Shown: one piece after another, positions 30,770-37,286 of the stretch | How positions within the stretch are numbered: the first letter of the stretch is position 1 | How the letters are laid out: every line of letters starts with the position of its first letter | Source: CAZUDO01 sp964618895 | GTDB lineage: Bacteria; Desulfobacterota; Binatia; DP-6 | Assembly (NCBI GenBank): GCA_964618895.1 | Contig: CAZUDO010000096.1 | Span: 1-37,286 of the forward strand | Length of the DNA stretch: 37,286 bases | Direction: 5' to 3' | Program-made: the position numbers and the translations under genes | Notes under the pieces: model-generated | Database searches by the model: none | Told to the model about the DNA's origin: nothing | The model's input: only the letters and a program-made list of their open reading frames with translations

Positions 30770-31980
30770 TGACCCTCGTCGACCAGCGCGACGGCGCGGT
30801 CATCTCGGCCCTGGCGGCGTGCGATGCCTTGGAGGTCAGCCGCGCGTCGCTCTACCGTCGCCACCGCCCCCCTGCGCCACGGCAGCTCGCACACGTGCAT
30901 GCTCCGAGCCCGCGTCGCCTCGACGACGCCGAACGTCAGCACATCCTCGACACGCTCCACCGCCCCGAGTTCGCCGACCAGCCCCCGACGGAGGTCTACG
31001 CGGCCCTGCTCGGGCGCGGCGTCTACCTCGCGTCCATCCGCACGATGTACCGCGTCCTCGCCGCGGCCGGCGAGACGAGCGAGCGGAGAAACCAGCGCGC
31101 GCCCCAGGCCTACGCGAAGCCGTCGCTCACCGCGACCGCACCGAATCAGGTGTGGACATGGGACATCACGAAGCTGGCGACGACGAGCAAGGGCGTGTTC
31201 CTGCTGGCGTACGTCATCATCGATCTCTTCAGTCGCTACGTCGTGGGCTGGCTGCTCGCGCGCAAGGAGTGCCAGCACCTCGCCGCGCAGCTCTTCGCCG
31301 AGACCATCGCGCGCCACGGCATCGAACCAGGCTTGCAGGTGCATGCCGACCGGGGCGCCGCGATGAAGAGCGACACCCTCGCGCAGCTCCTCGCGTCACT
31401 CGGGGCCTCGCGCAGCTTCAGTCGGCCGCACGTGTCCGACGACAACGCGTTCAGCGAGGCGCAGTTCAAGACCCTGAAGTACCAGCCCGATTATCCCGGA
31501 CGCTTCTCCTCCGAGTTGCATGGGCGCGCGTGGCTGCAGGACTTCTTTGGCTGGCACAACGACGCGCATCATCACGCCGGCCTCGCGCTCTTCACCCCGG
31601 CCGACGTCTTCTTCGGCCGCGTCGAAGCTGTCCGCGCCGTGCGCCAAGCTGCACTCGACGCCGCGTACCACGCGCACCCCGAACGGTTCCCGCACGGTCC
31701 GCCGCGGGTCCCGATGCCGCCGACCGCGGTGCACATCAATCCTCTCGTCGCAGAAGCGCTCAGCATCGCCCCTGCAACCTCCAACCCTCCGACCCCGAAG
31801 CCAGCTCCCTCGGGGCACGACGAAGATCTGCTCGCGCTGAGAGCCCCGTACCGCCACGCAACGGACCCCGGAGGCCCGGACCTACCGACCAGCGCTCAAC
31901 ACATTTCGATTCCGGACTTCCAGGTTACGCGCCCGAGGCAAGCCGAGGGACCAGCGCTGATGGAGTCGCGGCTACAGTGA
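30769..31980 (+). CDS. IS3-family transposase OrfB (DDE integrase core)
   Basis: 403 residues from an ATG that overlaps the OrfA stop. After a HTH-like N-terminus (VSRASLYRRHRPP), the rve core has its three acidic residues in TWDITKLATTSKG, QVHADRGAAMKSD and DDNAFSEAQFKTLKYQPDYP. This is a complete D-D-E set, so catalysis should be possible. GWHNDAHHHAGLALFTPADVFFGR is the usual C-terminal motif. It reads with the -1 frameshift product of OrfA or, alone, after reinitiation. The last ~60 residues are a Pro-rich tail that ends 21 bases before the right end of the element. Confidence 0.9.
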   Translation: MTLVDQRDGAVISALAACDALEVSRASLYRRHRPPAPRQLAHVHAPSPRRLDDAERQHILDTLHRPEFADQPPTEVYAALLGRGVYLASIRTMYRVLAAAGETSERRNQRAPQAYAKPSLTATAPNQVWTWDITKLATTSKGVFLLAYVIIDLFSRYVVGWLLARKECQHLAAQLFAETIARHGIEPGLQVHADRGAAMKSDTLAQLLASLGASRSFSRPHVSDDNAFSEAQFKTLKYQPDYPGRFSSELHGRAWLQDFFGWHNDAHHHAGLALFTPADVFFGRVEAVRAVRQAALDAAYHAHPERFPHGPPRVPMPPTAVHINPLVAEALSIAPATSNPPTPKPAPSGHDEDLLALRAPYRHATDPGGPDLPTSAQHISIPDFQVTRPRQAEGPALMESRLQ

Positions 31981-32001
31981 ATTCCGAAACCGGCTGTCTC
32001 A

Positions 32002-32824
32002 TTCTCGTTGACACGTTCCGTACCGTCGAACGGCGCGCCGACCACGATGCGCGCCCCATCGGTGGCGACGGCAGCGCCGAACTGCTCAAAGGTGGCGTGC
32101 CGCGGGCTCGAGAGCGTGCGCACCAGCGCGCCCGTGGCGGCGTCGAACTGATGCACCGCGCCGGCGTTCACCTTGCCGTCGGGGTCGTCGAGCGGCGCCC
32201 CGACCACCGCCGTGTTGCCCGCCAGCGCGACGGCCTTCCCGAAGGCGTCGCCCGTCGTCGGATCGGGGTTGACGACGGCCTGCAGCAGCGTGCCGCTGGC
32301 GCCGTCGAACACGTATGCCACGCCGCCGACGCCCTTCCCCGGCGCACCGACCAGCACACGCCACTGGAGACGGCGAGCGCGGAACCAAATGTATCGCTCT
32401 GCTGCGGCGTAGGGTTGGCGATGGTGCCAGCGACCTCCCCCGTCGCGCGGTCGAAACGGTACACGACGCCCGCGTGCGGCGCGCCGCTGTTCCGATGCGG
32501 CGCCGCCACCAGCGGGTGGCCGTCGAGGATGGCGACGGCGGCGCCGAACTGGTCGCCGGCCGCACCGTCCGGACCGACGAGCGTCAGCCGGCGCGTCCCC
32601 GTGTTGGCGTCGGCGAGATACGCCGCGCCGGCCGCGACGCCGTCGACCTCGTCCGCCGACGCACCCACCAGGACATCTCCACCGGCGAGCACGGCGGCCG
32701 TGCCGAAGAAATCGCCTCGCGCCGGGGTGGGATTCGGGATCGAGCGCACGAGGGTGACGGGGTCCTCGGCGGCGTGCGCCAGGCCGAGGAGCGCCGCCGC
32801 CAGCATCGTGGCGCGAGTCAACAC
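32002..32824 (-). pseudogene. FG-GAP repeat extracellular protein, 5' half, with a frameshift
   Basis: The ATG at 32824 begins MLTRATMLAAALLGLAHA, a signal peptide, followed by AEDPVTLVRSIPNPTPARGD and FG-GAP blades (FFGTAAVLAGGDVLVGASAD; DQFGAAVAILDGHPLVAAPH). At about 32357-32362 the frame is lost: SALAVSSG should be followed by VLVGAPGKG, which lies in a neighbouring frame, so one base is missing. The downstream part then continues (VAYVFDGASGTLLQAVVNPD; DGTERVNEN) up to the IS end at 32002. The gene is thus broken twice, by a 1-base loss and by the IS. The 3' half is at 29086-30247. Confidence 0.85.
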
Positions 32825-33003
32825 GTTGACTCCGCGTCAGGCAGCCGTCGCGCCCGGCGCGCGCGCACGTCGACCAGCCATGTCGCCCACTGCACCACCA
32901 CCCCGGTGAGCAACGGGCGTGCCCGCCTCAGCTACAACGGCATGGCGGGACAGGCCATCACACCGGGATGGGCAGCAGGGCCGAGTTGGCGTATCACCTC
33001 ACA

Positions 33004-33209
33004 ATGCCGCTCGTGATCGACGACGCCGAACTTCGACGACTCCCGGTCACCATCGATCCCGAGGTCCTGGGAACCTCGAGGCCGGCCTCGCCCTCGACGA
33101 GTTTCTCGACAACTTCCCGACCGTGAGCCGCGTACAGGTCCTCGACGTACTCGAGCACTGGAGGCGGACGCTCCGGCGGCTGACCGAGAGCTCATCGCGC
33201 ACCGTGTAG
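33004..33209 (+). pseudogene. DUF433 (VapB45-like antitoxin) gene with an internal deletion
   Basis: From an ATG at 33004 one frame reads MPLVIDDAELRRLPVTIDPE then VLG, like the N-terminus of DUF433 proteins. At 33072 sense continues in another frame as NLEAGLALDEFLDNFPTVSR and VQVLDVLEHW, the C-terminal half. Intact proteins have GGTPVFAGTRVPV-type residues in between (about 15-18), and these are missing, including the core of the fold. A deletion of roughly 50 bases with a frame shift explains it. No partner toxin gene is visible. Confidence 0.7.
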
Positions 33210-33242
33210 CCGGGCACCCTTCTCGCCCGGCCGCCCCGCCGC

Positions 33243-33536
33243 TCAGCGACGCTCGCCGATCAGATACGTCGCCCCGTGTGACCCCACCCGCGCCGTGTGC
33301 AGCGTGCCCTTGGGGAGGATCAGCCTATCTCCAGGCCGCAACGAAAAATCACGCCCATTCGCCCCGAAGAGGATTTTCCCCGACACGAGGCAGATGCACT
33401 CGTCGTGATCGTGACTGTGCGGCCCGTAGCGCACGTCCGGCGTATCCGTCCACGCGAAGGCCTCGAAGCCCGCCCGCGCGAGAGCCGCTTGCAGCGCCGT
33501 TTCCGTGGGCGGATCCGGCGCCGACCAGGGAATCAT
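33243..33536 (-). CDS. Small cupin-domain protein
   Basis: 97 residues from the ATG at 33536; an in-frame GTG at 33548 would add four. After a helical start (MIPWSAPDPPTETALQAALA) comes a single cupin barrel: YGPHSHDHDECICLVSGKIL, with the metal-binding G(x)5HxH(x)E-type motif, and then LRPGDRLILPKGTLHTARVG, with a second His. These one-domain cupins bind a divalent metal and often act as dioxygenases or sugar/ligand-binding proteins; the role is unknown. TTGACA on the minus strand (33587-33582) lies ~46 bases upstream, without a clear -10. It diverges from the collagen-like gene. Confidence 0.88.
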   Translation of the reverse strand: MIPWSAPDPPTETALQAALARAGFEAFAWTDTPDVRYGPHSHDHDECICLVSGKILFGANGRDFSLRPGDRLILPKGTLHTARVGSHGATYLIGERR

Positions 33537-33639
33537 CTCGAGCCGCACACTCCCGCTCGTCGTGATCCTTCGCGGCGCGGCTGTCAATGAGGGGGGCCGC
33601 GTGCTACCGTCCGCGCGCGCTGCACGGCGGGAGGGGTTG

Positions 33640-34623
33640 ATGATGAGGGGGATGCTGCTGAGTGCCGCGCTCACGGTCCTGGTGACCGTCACCGCGCCGC
33701 CAACCGCATCGGCAAGCCCGGTGCTCTGCAACCGGAAGTCGTTCGTCCGCGTCCGCGAGGGCACGTGCAAGCCGCGCGAACGGCGGCTGACGCTCACCCA
33801 GTTGGCGGACCTGATCGGCCCGATCGGGCCGACGGGTGCCACCGGCGCGACGGGACCAGCGGGCGCGACGGGCCCAATCGGGCTGACGGGGATCGAAGGC
33901 CCGACGGGCGACGCCGGTGCCACCGGATTCATCGGCGCCACGGGTGCAACGGGCGCAGACGGTCCGATCGGGCCGACGGGCGCGACCGGCACCACCGGAT
34001 CGATCGGCCTCACCGGCGCGACCGGACCAACGGGCACGCGCGGTGCGACCGGCGCCACGGGCCCGGAGGGACCGCTCGGACCGACCGGCGCACGCGGCGC
34101 GACCGGGGCAACAGGTTCGACGGGCGCCACCCGGGCCGCGGGCCCGGCCGGCCCTTTGGGACCTCCTGGCACGACCGGCCCCTCGGGATCGACGGGCGCA
34201 ACCGGCACCGCCGGCCCAGCCGGACCCACCGGGCCGACGGGCCCGACCGGCTCGACTACGGGCTACTTCCACCAGGGGAGTGGTGGCATCCAGATCGGGA
34301 CCACCGCGACCAACGTGATCATGCTCAATCTGCCCGCCGGGTCCTACGTCCTCTCGGGCCATGCGCAGTTCATCTCGAACGCCGCCGCCGGCACCGCGTC
34401 GCAGCTCCGCTGCGACTGGAACGTGGCGCCGGACTTCATCGTGTCGGACTTCGCGTTCGCCCCGCCCACGCGGCCGGTGGCCGTGTTTCAGGGGGCGTTC
34501 ACCCTGGCGTCGCCGACGGCGGTGACGGTGCGGTGCCGGGTGCTGTTTGGGGATTCGAGCAGCATGCAGGCGTTCAATCCGTACGTGCAGGCGGTGCAGG
34601 TGGGGGCGTTGGTGCGGCAGTAG
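33640..34623 (+). CDS. Secreted collagen-like protein with a C1q/TNF-like head
   Basis: 327 residues, with GGGAGGGG 3-4 bases before the ATG at 33640. A signal peptide (MMRGMLLSAALTVLVTVTAP) leads to a short Cys-containing neck (CNRKSFVRVREGTCKPRERR) and then 49 G-X-Y triplets (GPIGPTGATGATGPAG...). The only break is at triplet 36, where Gly is Arg (GATRAAGPAG). The C-terminal ~130 residues (YFHQGSGGIQIGTTATNVIM, then beta-rich AGSYVLSGHAQFIS) look like a C1q/TNF-type trimerising head. Thr at the Y position is very common, which suits stabilisation without hydroxyproline. It probably forms a secreted or surface triple helix. Confidence 0.85.
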   Translation: MMRGMLLSAALTVLVTVTAPPTASASPVLCNRKSFVRVREGTCKPRERRLTLTQLADLIGPIGPTGATGATGPAGATGPIGLTGIEGPTGDAGATGFIGATGATGADGPIGPTGATGTTGSIGLTGATGPTGTRGATGATGPEGPLGPTGARGATGATGSTGATRAAGPAGPLGPPGTTGPSGSTGATGTAGPAGPTGPTGPTGSTTGYFHQGSGGIQIGTTATNVIMLNLPAGSYVLSGHAQFISNAAAGTASQLRCDWNVAPDFIVSDFAFAPPTRPVAVFQGAFTLASPTAVTVRCRVLFGDSSSMQAFNPYVQAVQVGALVRQ

Positions 34624-34647
34624 TAATGGTCCCGGGCCGGGCGGTTG

Positions 34648-34676
34648 TTGACGGGTCGGGAGGGAGCCGATAAGAG
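34648..34676 (+). promoter_or_regulatory. Promoter of tRNA-Thr
   Basis: TTGACG (34648-34653), 17-base spacer, TAAGAG (34671-34676), 10 bases before the tRNA at 34687. Because a tRNA gene must have a promoter here, it calibrates the promoter consensus used for the other predictions: TTGAC[A/G], exactly 17, TA-rich -10. Confidence 0.75.
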
Positions 34677-34686
34677 CGCGTTCCTC

Positions 34687-34759
<73 letters not shown>

Positions 34760-34774
34760 CTTCGCATCCCGCGG

Positions 34775-35434
34775 TTACGAAGCCTTCCTGAACAACTCGT
34801 ACCGCTCCGCCAGGAAGTCACGGTTCGGTCGAAGCGGCTCGGCGCGTGGTACGGTCAGCACCGCACCATGGAATCCCTGCAGGCCGTGCTGGAGCATCGG
34901 TCCGTCCTCCTCCTGGAGGACGTCGAAACGCACATCAACCGTGAGATCGGGGCTGATCCCGAGTACGTTCCGGTCGAACGCCGCATGGTGCAGCGTACAG
35001 AGGGCGAGCCCGTTCGGGACTACCGGACGCCCGCGCGGATGACCGTCGGGAAGAATGTGCGCCGCGTCGAGCAACTCTTGATGTCGGAGCCGGCAGATCG
35101 CGCAACGCTCGCGATACGCCCGTAGCACCCGCATCCGGAAGCCCTGCTGGTGGAGTCGGACGATCGCAGCTCGGGTCGCGTAGCGCCGTTCACCTTCGTT
35201 CTCGAATGCCATATCCGCGAGCGACAGTGGGCCAGAGAGAGCGACTGGCGGTCGCCCGACGGCGACCGTGAACGTCAGCGTCACTGGGTCATCGGCCACG
35301 ACAAACACCGGCCAGGCAGCCACGTAGTACCCCTTCACCACGCCGTGGAGATAGATGAGGGGGGTCCGTTCCCGCATCGTCCTACCTAACCCAGAGTTAT
35401 CGCGGTGCTTCGGATCGGTGCCGCGGTACCGGTA
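34775..35434 (-). pseudogene. HNH restriction-like endonuclease, 3' part (split by the vapBC segment)
   Basis: Reading the minus strand from 35434 gives YRYRGTDPKHRDNSGLGRTM and then RERTPLIYLHGVVKGYYVAA, with an ATG at 35377 inside it. The HNH domain follows: RCAICRLRHQELLDAAHILP, then NGLALCTLHHAAFDRNVLGI, with the CxxC and H/N/H ligands. The family (COG3440-type, ~290-300 residues) normally has ...DGLLRYRYRGTDP..., and this piece begins exactly at YRYRG. The preceding part, ending DGLLR, is at 36416-36556. From 35377 a shortened but HNH-containing protein could still be made; whether it is used is unknown. Confidence 0.85.
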
Positions 35435-35468
35435 GCCATGCCCTCCTTCGCGATGCGAGGCGCATGGC
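35435..35468. repeat. Hairpin at the left boundary of the inserted segment
   Basis: GCCATGC (35435-35441) and GCATGGC (35462-35468) are perfect complements, and next to them CCTC and GAGG also pair, with a one-base bulge and an 11-base loop. The stem starts at the very base where HNH-gene homology stops. Such end hairpins are known from IS200/IS605- and REP-type elements. Confidence 0.6.
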
Positions 35469-35510
35469 GCAGGGGTCCCGACGTCCCAATCGCGGGGTGC
35501 CGGTGGGGGA

Positions 35511-35539
35511 TTGACAAAGGAGCTTCCGGAAGCTACTTT
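35511..35539 (+). promoter_or_regulatory. vapBC promoter with a perfect palindromic operator
   Basis: TTGACA (35511-35516), 17-base spacer, TACTTT (35534-35539), then 8 bases to the GTG of vapB. The perfect 14-base palindrome AGCTTCCGGAAGCT (35521-35534) fills the spacer and touches the -10. This is the classic position for autorepression by the VapBC complex. A leaderless vapB message is predicted. Confidence 0.75.
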
Positions 35540-35547
35540 GCCTCACT

Positions 35548-35838
35548 GTGCGGGCCGTCGGCTTGAAGGTGCTCAAGAACAAGCTGAGCGAGTATATCCG
35601 CCTCGCGGCACGCGGCGAGACCGTCTTGGTGACCGACCACGACCGCGTGGTTGCCGAGATCACGCAACCCGCCACAGGACGCGCCGAGCGACTAGCCGAT
35701 GTCCAGCTCGCCGCGCTGTTGCGCGAGGGGCTCCTCCGGCCGCCGCTCGTACCACGCGGAACGGTTCCGCCGCGGAAGCCCGTCCGTTCGACCGAGGCGC
35801 TGCTCGCCGAGCTGGCGCGCGACCGGGAAGAGCGGTGA
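35548..35838 (+). CDS. vapB: VapB/Phd-type antitoxin of the vapBC module
   Basis: 96 residues from a GTG: VRAVGLKVLKNKLSEYIRLA, then ARGETVLVTDHDRVVAEITQ, the Phd/YefM-type DNA-binding fold that is commonly paired with PIN toxins. The C-terminal half (LRPPLVPRGTVPPRKPVRST, ALLAELARDREER) is the toxin-binding tail. The GTG lies 8 bases after the -10 box with no Shine-Dalgarno, so translation is probably leaderless. The stop overlaps the GTG of vapC by 4 bases. It should repress the promoter through the 14-base palindrome. Confidence 0.9.
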   Translation: MRAVGLKVLKNKLSEYIRLAARGETVLVTDHDRVVAEITQPATGRAERLADVQLAALLREGLLRPPLVPRGTVPPRKPVRSTEALLAELARDREER

Positions 35839-36218
35839 TCTACCTCGACTCGTCGGTAGCGTTGGCCCACCTCCTCGGGGAAACGCGCGTCCCACCTGCT
35901 TCGCTGTGGGAGGAGTCACTCGTCTCGAGCCGACTCCTAGAGTACGAGATGTGGACCCGGGTAAACGCATTGGGGCTCATGCGGACGCATGGTGACGACG
36001 TCCGGTCACTTCTCGCCACGGTTGCGTTGTTGGAGCTGACTCCCCTGGTCCTGGCCCGTGCCGTGGAGCCGTTCCCCGTACCCGTCCGCACCCTCGACGC
36101 ACTCCACCTTGCCTCGATGGTCTTCCTGAGAGACCGCGGCGAGCCGATCACGCTGACGACCTACGACGAGCGCCTCGCACGCGCCGCGAGCGCGTTGGGC
36201 GTGTCGTTGCTCGCATAG
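35835..36218 (+). CDS. vapC: VapC PIN-domain ribonuclease toxin
   Basis: 127 residues from a GTG: MIYLDSSVALAHLLGETRVP, then LVSSRLLEYEMWTRVNALGL and VRTLDALHLASMVFLRDRGE, TLTTYDERLARAASALGVSL. The PIN active site is complete: Asp5 (LDSS), Glu in LLEYE, Asp in TLDALHL, and Asp in TYDERL, which together bind Mg2+. Such toxins cut tRNA or rRNA loops when the antitoxin is degraded. It is coupled to vapB. Nothing in it is disrupted, in contrast to most TA genes in the window. Confidence 0.92.
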   Translation: MIYLDSSVALAHLLGETRVPPASLWEESLVSSRLLEYEMWTRVNALGLMRTHGDDVRSLLATVALLELTPLVLARAVEPFPVPVRTLDALHLASMVFLRDRGEPITLTTYDERLARAASALGVSLLA

Positions 36219-36222
36219 AGGA

Positions 36223-36241
36223 GCATCCCGAAATCGGGTGC
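36223..36241 (+). terminator. Small hairpin after vapC
   Basis: GCA-T-CCCGA-AA-TCGGG-TGC folds into a short stem 4 bases after the vapC stop. It has no T-tract, so it would be a weak terminator or an mRNA 3'-end protector. Confidence 0.35.
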
Positions 36242-36390
36242 GCCGGCGACCGCGCTGTGCGGAGCCCCCCCCGCGATGCATCGGCTGATCGCACCGCTCA
36301 CCATGCGGCCGACGCTCCCGGCGGAGGAGCCGTCGAGGACGAGCTGCAGGTTGAGCGGTTCCAGCTCCAGCCCTGCGAGCCGGACTCCGC

Positions 36391-36406
36391 GACGCGCGCC
36401 CGCGTC
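36391..36406. repeat. Hairpin near the right boundary of the inserted segment
   Basis: GACGCG and CGCGTC flank a 4-base loop, ending 9 bases before HNH-gene homology resumes at 36416. GC-rich DNA makes such hairpins common, so its meaning is uncertain, but its place mirrors the hairpin at the left edge. Confidence 0.4.
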
Positions 36407-36415
36407 AACTTTTCC

Positions 36416-36556
36416 TCGGAGCAGCCCGTCACCATCCATCTGATCGTCGTACGGTGGGACCTTCCCCTGGACGGGCGGAGCCGTCGTGATGGTCAGCGGG
36501 AGACGGAGGATCGCGGGAGTGAATATCCCCTGCGGTCCGACGAGCGGGACCCGGCG
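36416..36556 (-). pseudogene. HNH restriction-like endonuclease, internal N-terminal part
   Basis: The minus strand encodes RRVPLVGPQGIFTPAILRLP then LTITTAPPVQGKVPPYDDQM and DGDGLLR, the segment of the COG3440-type family that directly precedes YRYRGTDP. The first ~45 residues of the usual protein are missing, since upstream DNA (36557-36620) is unrelated and soon becomes another gene fragment. So the HNH gene lost its start as well as being split by the vapBC segment. Confidence 0.8.
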
Positions 36557-36620
36557 TCCCCACCCGGGTCCCCCTACCGCGCAAGGACCATGAGTTTCAA
36601 TCGGTGAAGTTGGATTCGAG

Positions 36621-36896
36621 GTGGCGGGCGCTGGTCCTATGATCGCCGCGATCGTCCGGGCCGTGAACGACACCAAGGACGACGACACCATCACCGCCAT
36701 CGTTGGTGCCGCGGTGGGTGCCCTCCACGGTCGGAAGGGCCTTCCCCACCTGTGGATGACCGGCCTGCTCGGCCGGACCGCGGAGGACGACGACGGGCAG
36801 GTATTCGACCTCGCGGACCTCATCGGGGGCATGGCGGAGGGCCTGCTCGACCTGGCGCAGGAACTTGGCGAGAAGGGTGAGCACCCCAGCGGCTGA
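36621..36896 (+). pseudogene. C-terminal fragment of an ADP-ribosylglycohydrolase (DraG-like)
   Basis: The frame reads MIAAIVRAVNDTKDDDTITA then IVGAAVGALHGRKGLPHLWM and TGLLGRTAEDDDGQVFDLAD, matching the last part of DraG/ADP-ribosylglycohydrolase proteins (VNDTKDNDTIAAIVGAAVGA-type metal-binding loop, with Asp ligands). These enzymes remove ADP-ribose from modified targets. The first ~200+ residues are absent; the homology begins near 36640 just beside the HNH fragment. The ATG at 36621 is only formal. Confidence 0.75.
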
Positions 36897-36926
36897 ACAG
36901 GCGGCCTGTCAGCCCTCCCCCACCCC

Positions 36927-37157
36927 ATGCGCACCGTCGGCCACCACACAGACCTCTCCCCCACCGACCTCGCCCAGTTCCTCGCCTGCCGCCACCGCAC
37001 CGCCCTCGACCTCGCCGTCGCCCGCGGCCTCCGCACCGCCCCCGCATGGGCCGACCCCACCCTCGACCTCCTGCGCGAGCGCGGGCTCCGTCACGAGCAC
37101 GCCTACGTCGAGACCCTTCGCGCCGCAGGCCTCGGGATCGTCGACCTGCGAGTGTGA
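36927..37157 (+). pseudogene. N-terminal fragment of a RecB-like (TM0106-type) nuclease
   Basis: From an ATG at 36927 the frame reads MRTVGHHTDLSPTDLAQFLA, CRHRTALDLAVARGLRTAPA and WADPTLDLLRERGLRHEHAY, then ends IVDLRV at a stop. This is the start of the long TM0106/COG2251-type RecB-like nuclease (PD-(D/E)XK fold, later helicase part), where SPTDLxNFLACRHLTALDL is characteristic, with a Cys for the iron-sulfur type. Usual length is several hundred residues or more, so only ~75 remain. The last 129 bases of the window (37158-37286) show nothing I can call. Confidence 0.75.
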
Positions 37158-37286
37158 GCAGGAATCGATGTCCCCGGCAGGCCGCGACGCGTGCGTGAGC
37201 GTGACCTCTCCGGCGGCGTGGGACGGTCGTCCCTGCCGTGACCCGGTGCGACCGCGGGGCGCGGCCGGTCGTCAGCGTGGCCGGCC

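Larger units (their letters stand above)
30248..32001 (+). mobile_element. Complete IS3-family insertion sequence
   Basis: The element spans 1754 bases. The ends start with TGAGACAGC on both strands (30248-30256 and the complement of 31993-32001), and the terminal ~29 bases of the two ends match at about 20 positions, including a shared CTGTA. It carries orfA and orfB in the -1 relation usual for the family. It sits inside the FG-GAP gene; I see no target-site duplication next to either end, and removing the element exactly restores the FG-GAP frame. Both transposase frames look intact, so it may be active. Confidence 0.85.
35435..36415 (+). mobile_element. About 0.98-kb vapBC-bearing segment inserted in the HNH gene
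   Basis: This block separates the two halves of the HNH gene, whose codons can be joined with no expected residue lost (DGLLR | YRYRG). It holds a hairpin at its left edge (35435-35468), a promoter with operator (35511-35539), vapB (35548-35838), vapC (35835-36218), a small hairpin (36223-36241), ~150 bases with no gene I recognise, and another hairpin near the right edge (36391-36406). No transposase is encoded and no target duplication is obvious. I infer an insertion; how it moved is unknown. Confidence 0.6.

Noticed and set aside
33537..34229. Antisense Pro/Val-rich frame (GPVAPVAPVGP-like) continuing into the cupin gene
   Set aside because: It is the complement of the collagen G-X-Y repeat. 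The real cupin begins at 33536 (or 33548), where the domain homology starts.
36257..36415. Coding potential in either strand at the right end of the vapBC segment
   Set aside because: Both strands are open for ~50 codons, but neither gives a recognisable sequence or a start with a ribosome site, so it was left as unassigned DNA in the segment.

Overview
The window is about 37 kb of very GC-rich chromosomal DNA with dense, mostly compact genes. It looks like an uncultured, soil-type Gram-negative lineage near the former Deltaproteobacteria. Candidatus Binatia (Binatota) or Myxococcota-like genomes are my best guess, made from gene content rather than from a marker gene. Supporting signs are lipoproteins and an outer-membrane-like C-terminus, an F420-type luciferase-like oxidoreductase, ergothioneine synthesis, an HTTM protein, an FG-GAP protein with a CDDGNPCTLD-type Cys motif, a collagen-like secreted protein, and many toxin-antitoxin (TA) modules.

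Layout. 1-1.9 kb: the end of a methyltransferase gene and a cluster of TA genes, several broken. 1.9-13.1 kb: metabolic and envelope genes: LLM oxidoreductase, glycoside hydrolase-like protein, two lipoproteins, HIT hydrolase, a fused EgtD-EgtB ergothioneine enzyme overlapping an enolase-superfamily-like gene, MAPEG, HTTM, a PPOX-like protein and a hydroxylaminobenzene mutase-like protein. 13.1-15.3 kb: a compact OpuC-type osmolyte ABC transporter. 15.3-15.8 kb: remnants of a MacB/YbbAP-like ABC transporter. 16-17.7 kb: a MotA/MotB-like pair. 17.9-18.6 kb: a RAYT transposase. 18.7-21.4 kb: cytochrome P450, M15-like peptidase, NUDIX. 21.5-28 kb: three PadR regulators, an ABC ATPase translationally coupled to a radical SAM enzyme, and a convergent FtsX-type permease. 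28-29.1 kb: a broken hicBA abutting an intact relE-phd pair. 29.1-32.8 kb: an FG-GAP gene split by an intact IS3-family element. 33-34.6 kb: a decayed DUF433 gene, a cupin and the collagen-like gene. 34.7 kb: tRNA-Thr(CGT). 34.8-37.2 kb: gene fragments, including an HNH nuclease gene split cleanly by a ~0.98 kb segment that carries vapBC.

Two themes stand out. First, several genes have a TTGAC-type -35, an exact 17-bp spacer and a -10 box that ends only 6-11 bases before the start codon. This predicts leaderless or nearly leaderless mRNAs, and the tRNA promoter in the same window has the same -35/-10 geometry. Second, the accessory stretches are full of genes killed by small frameshifting deletions, insertions or truncations. 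The most unusual intact arrangement is PadR - ABC ATPase - radical SAM, facing the FtsX permease. The most informative scar is the vapBC segment inside the HNH gene, whose two halves can be joined with no expected residue missing.
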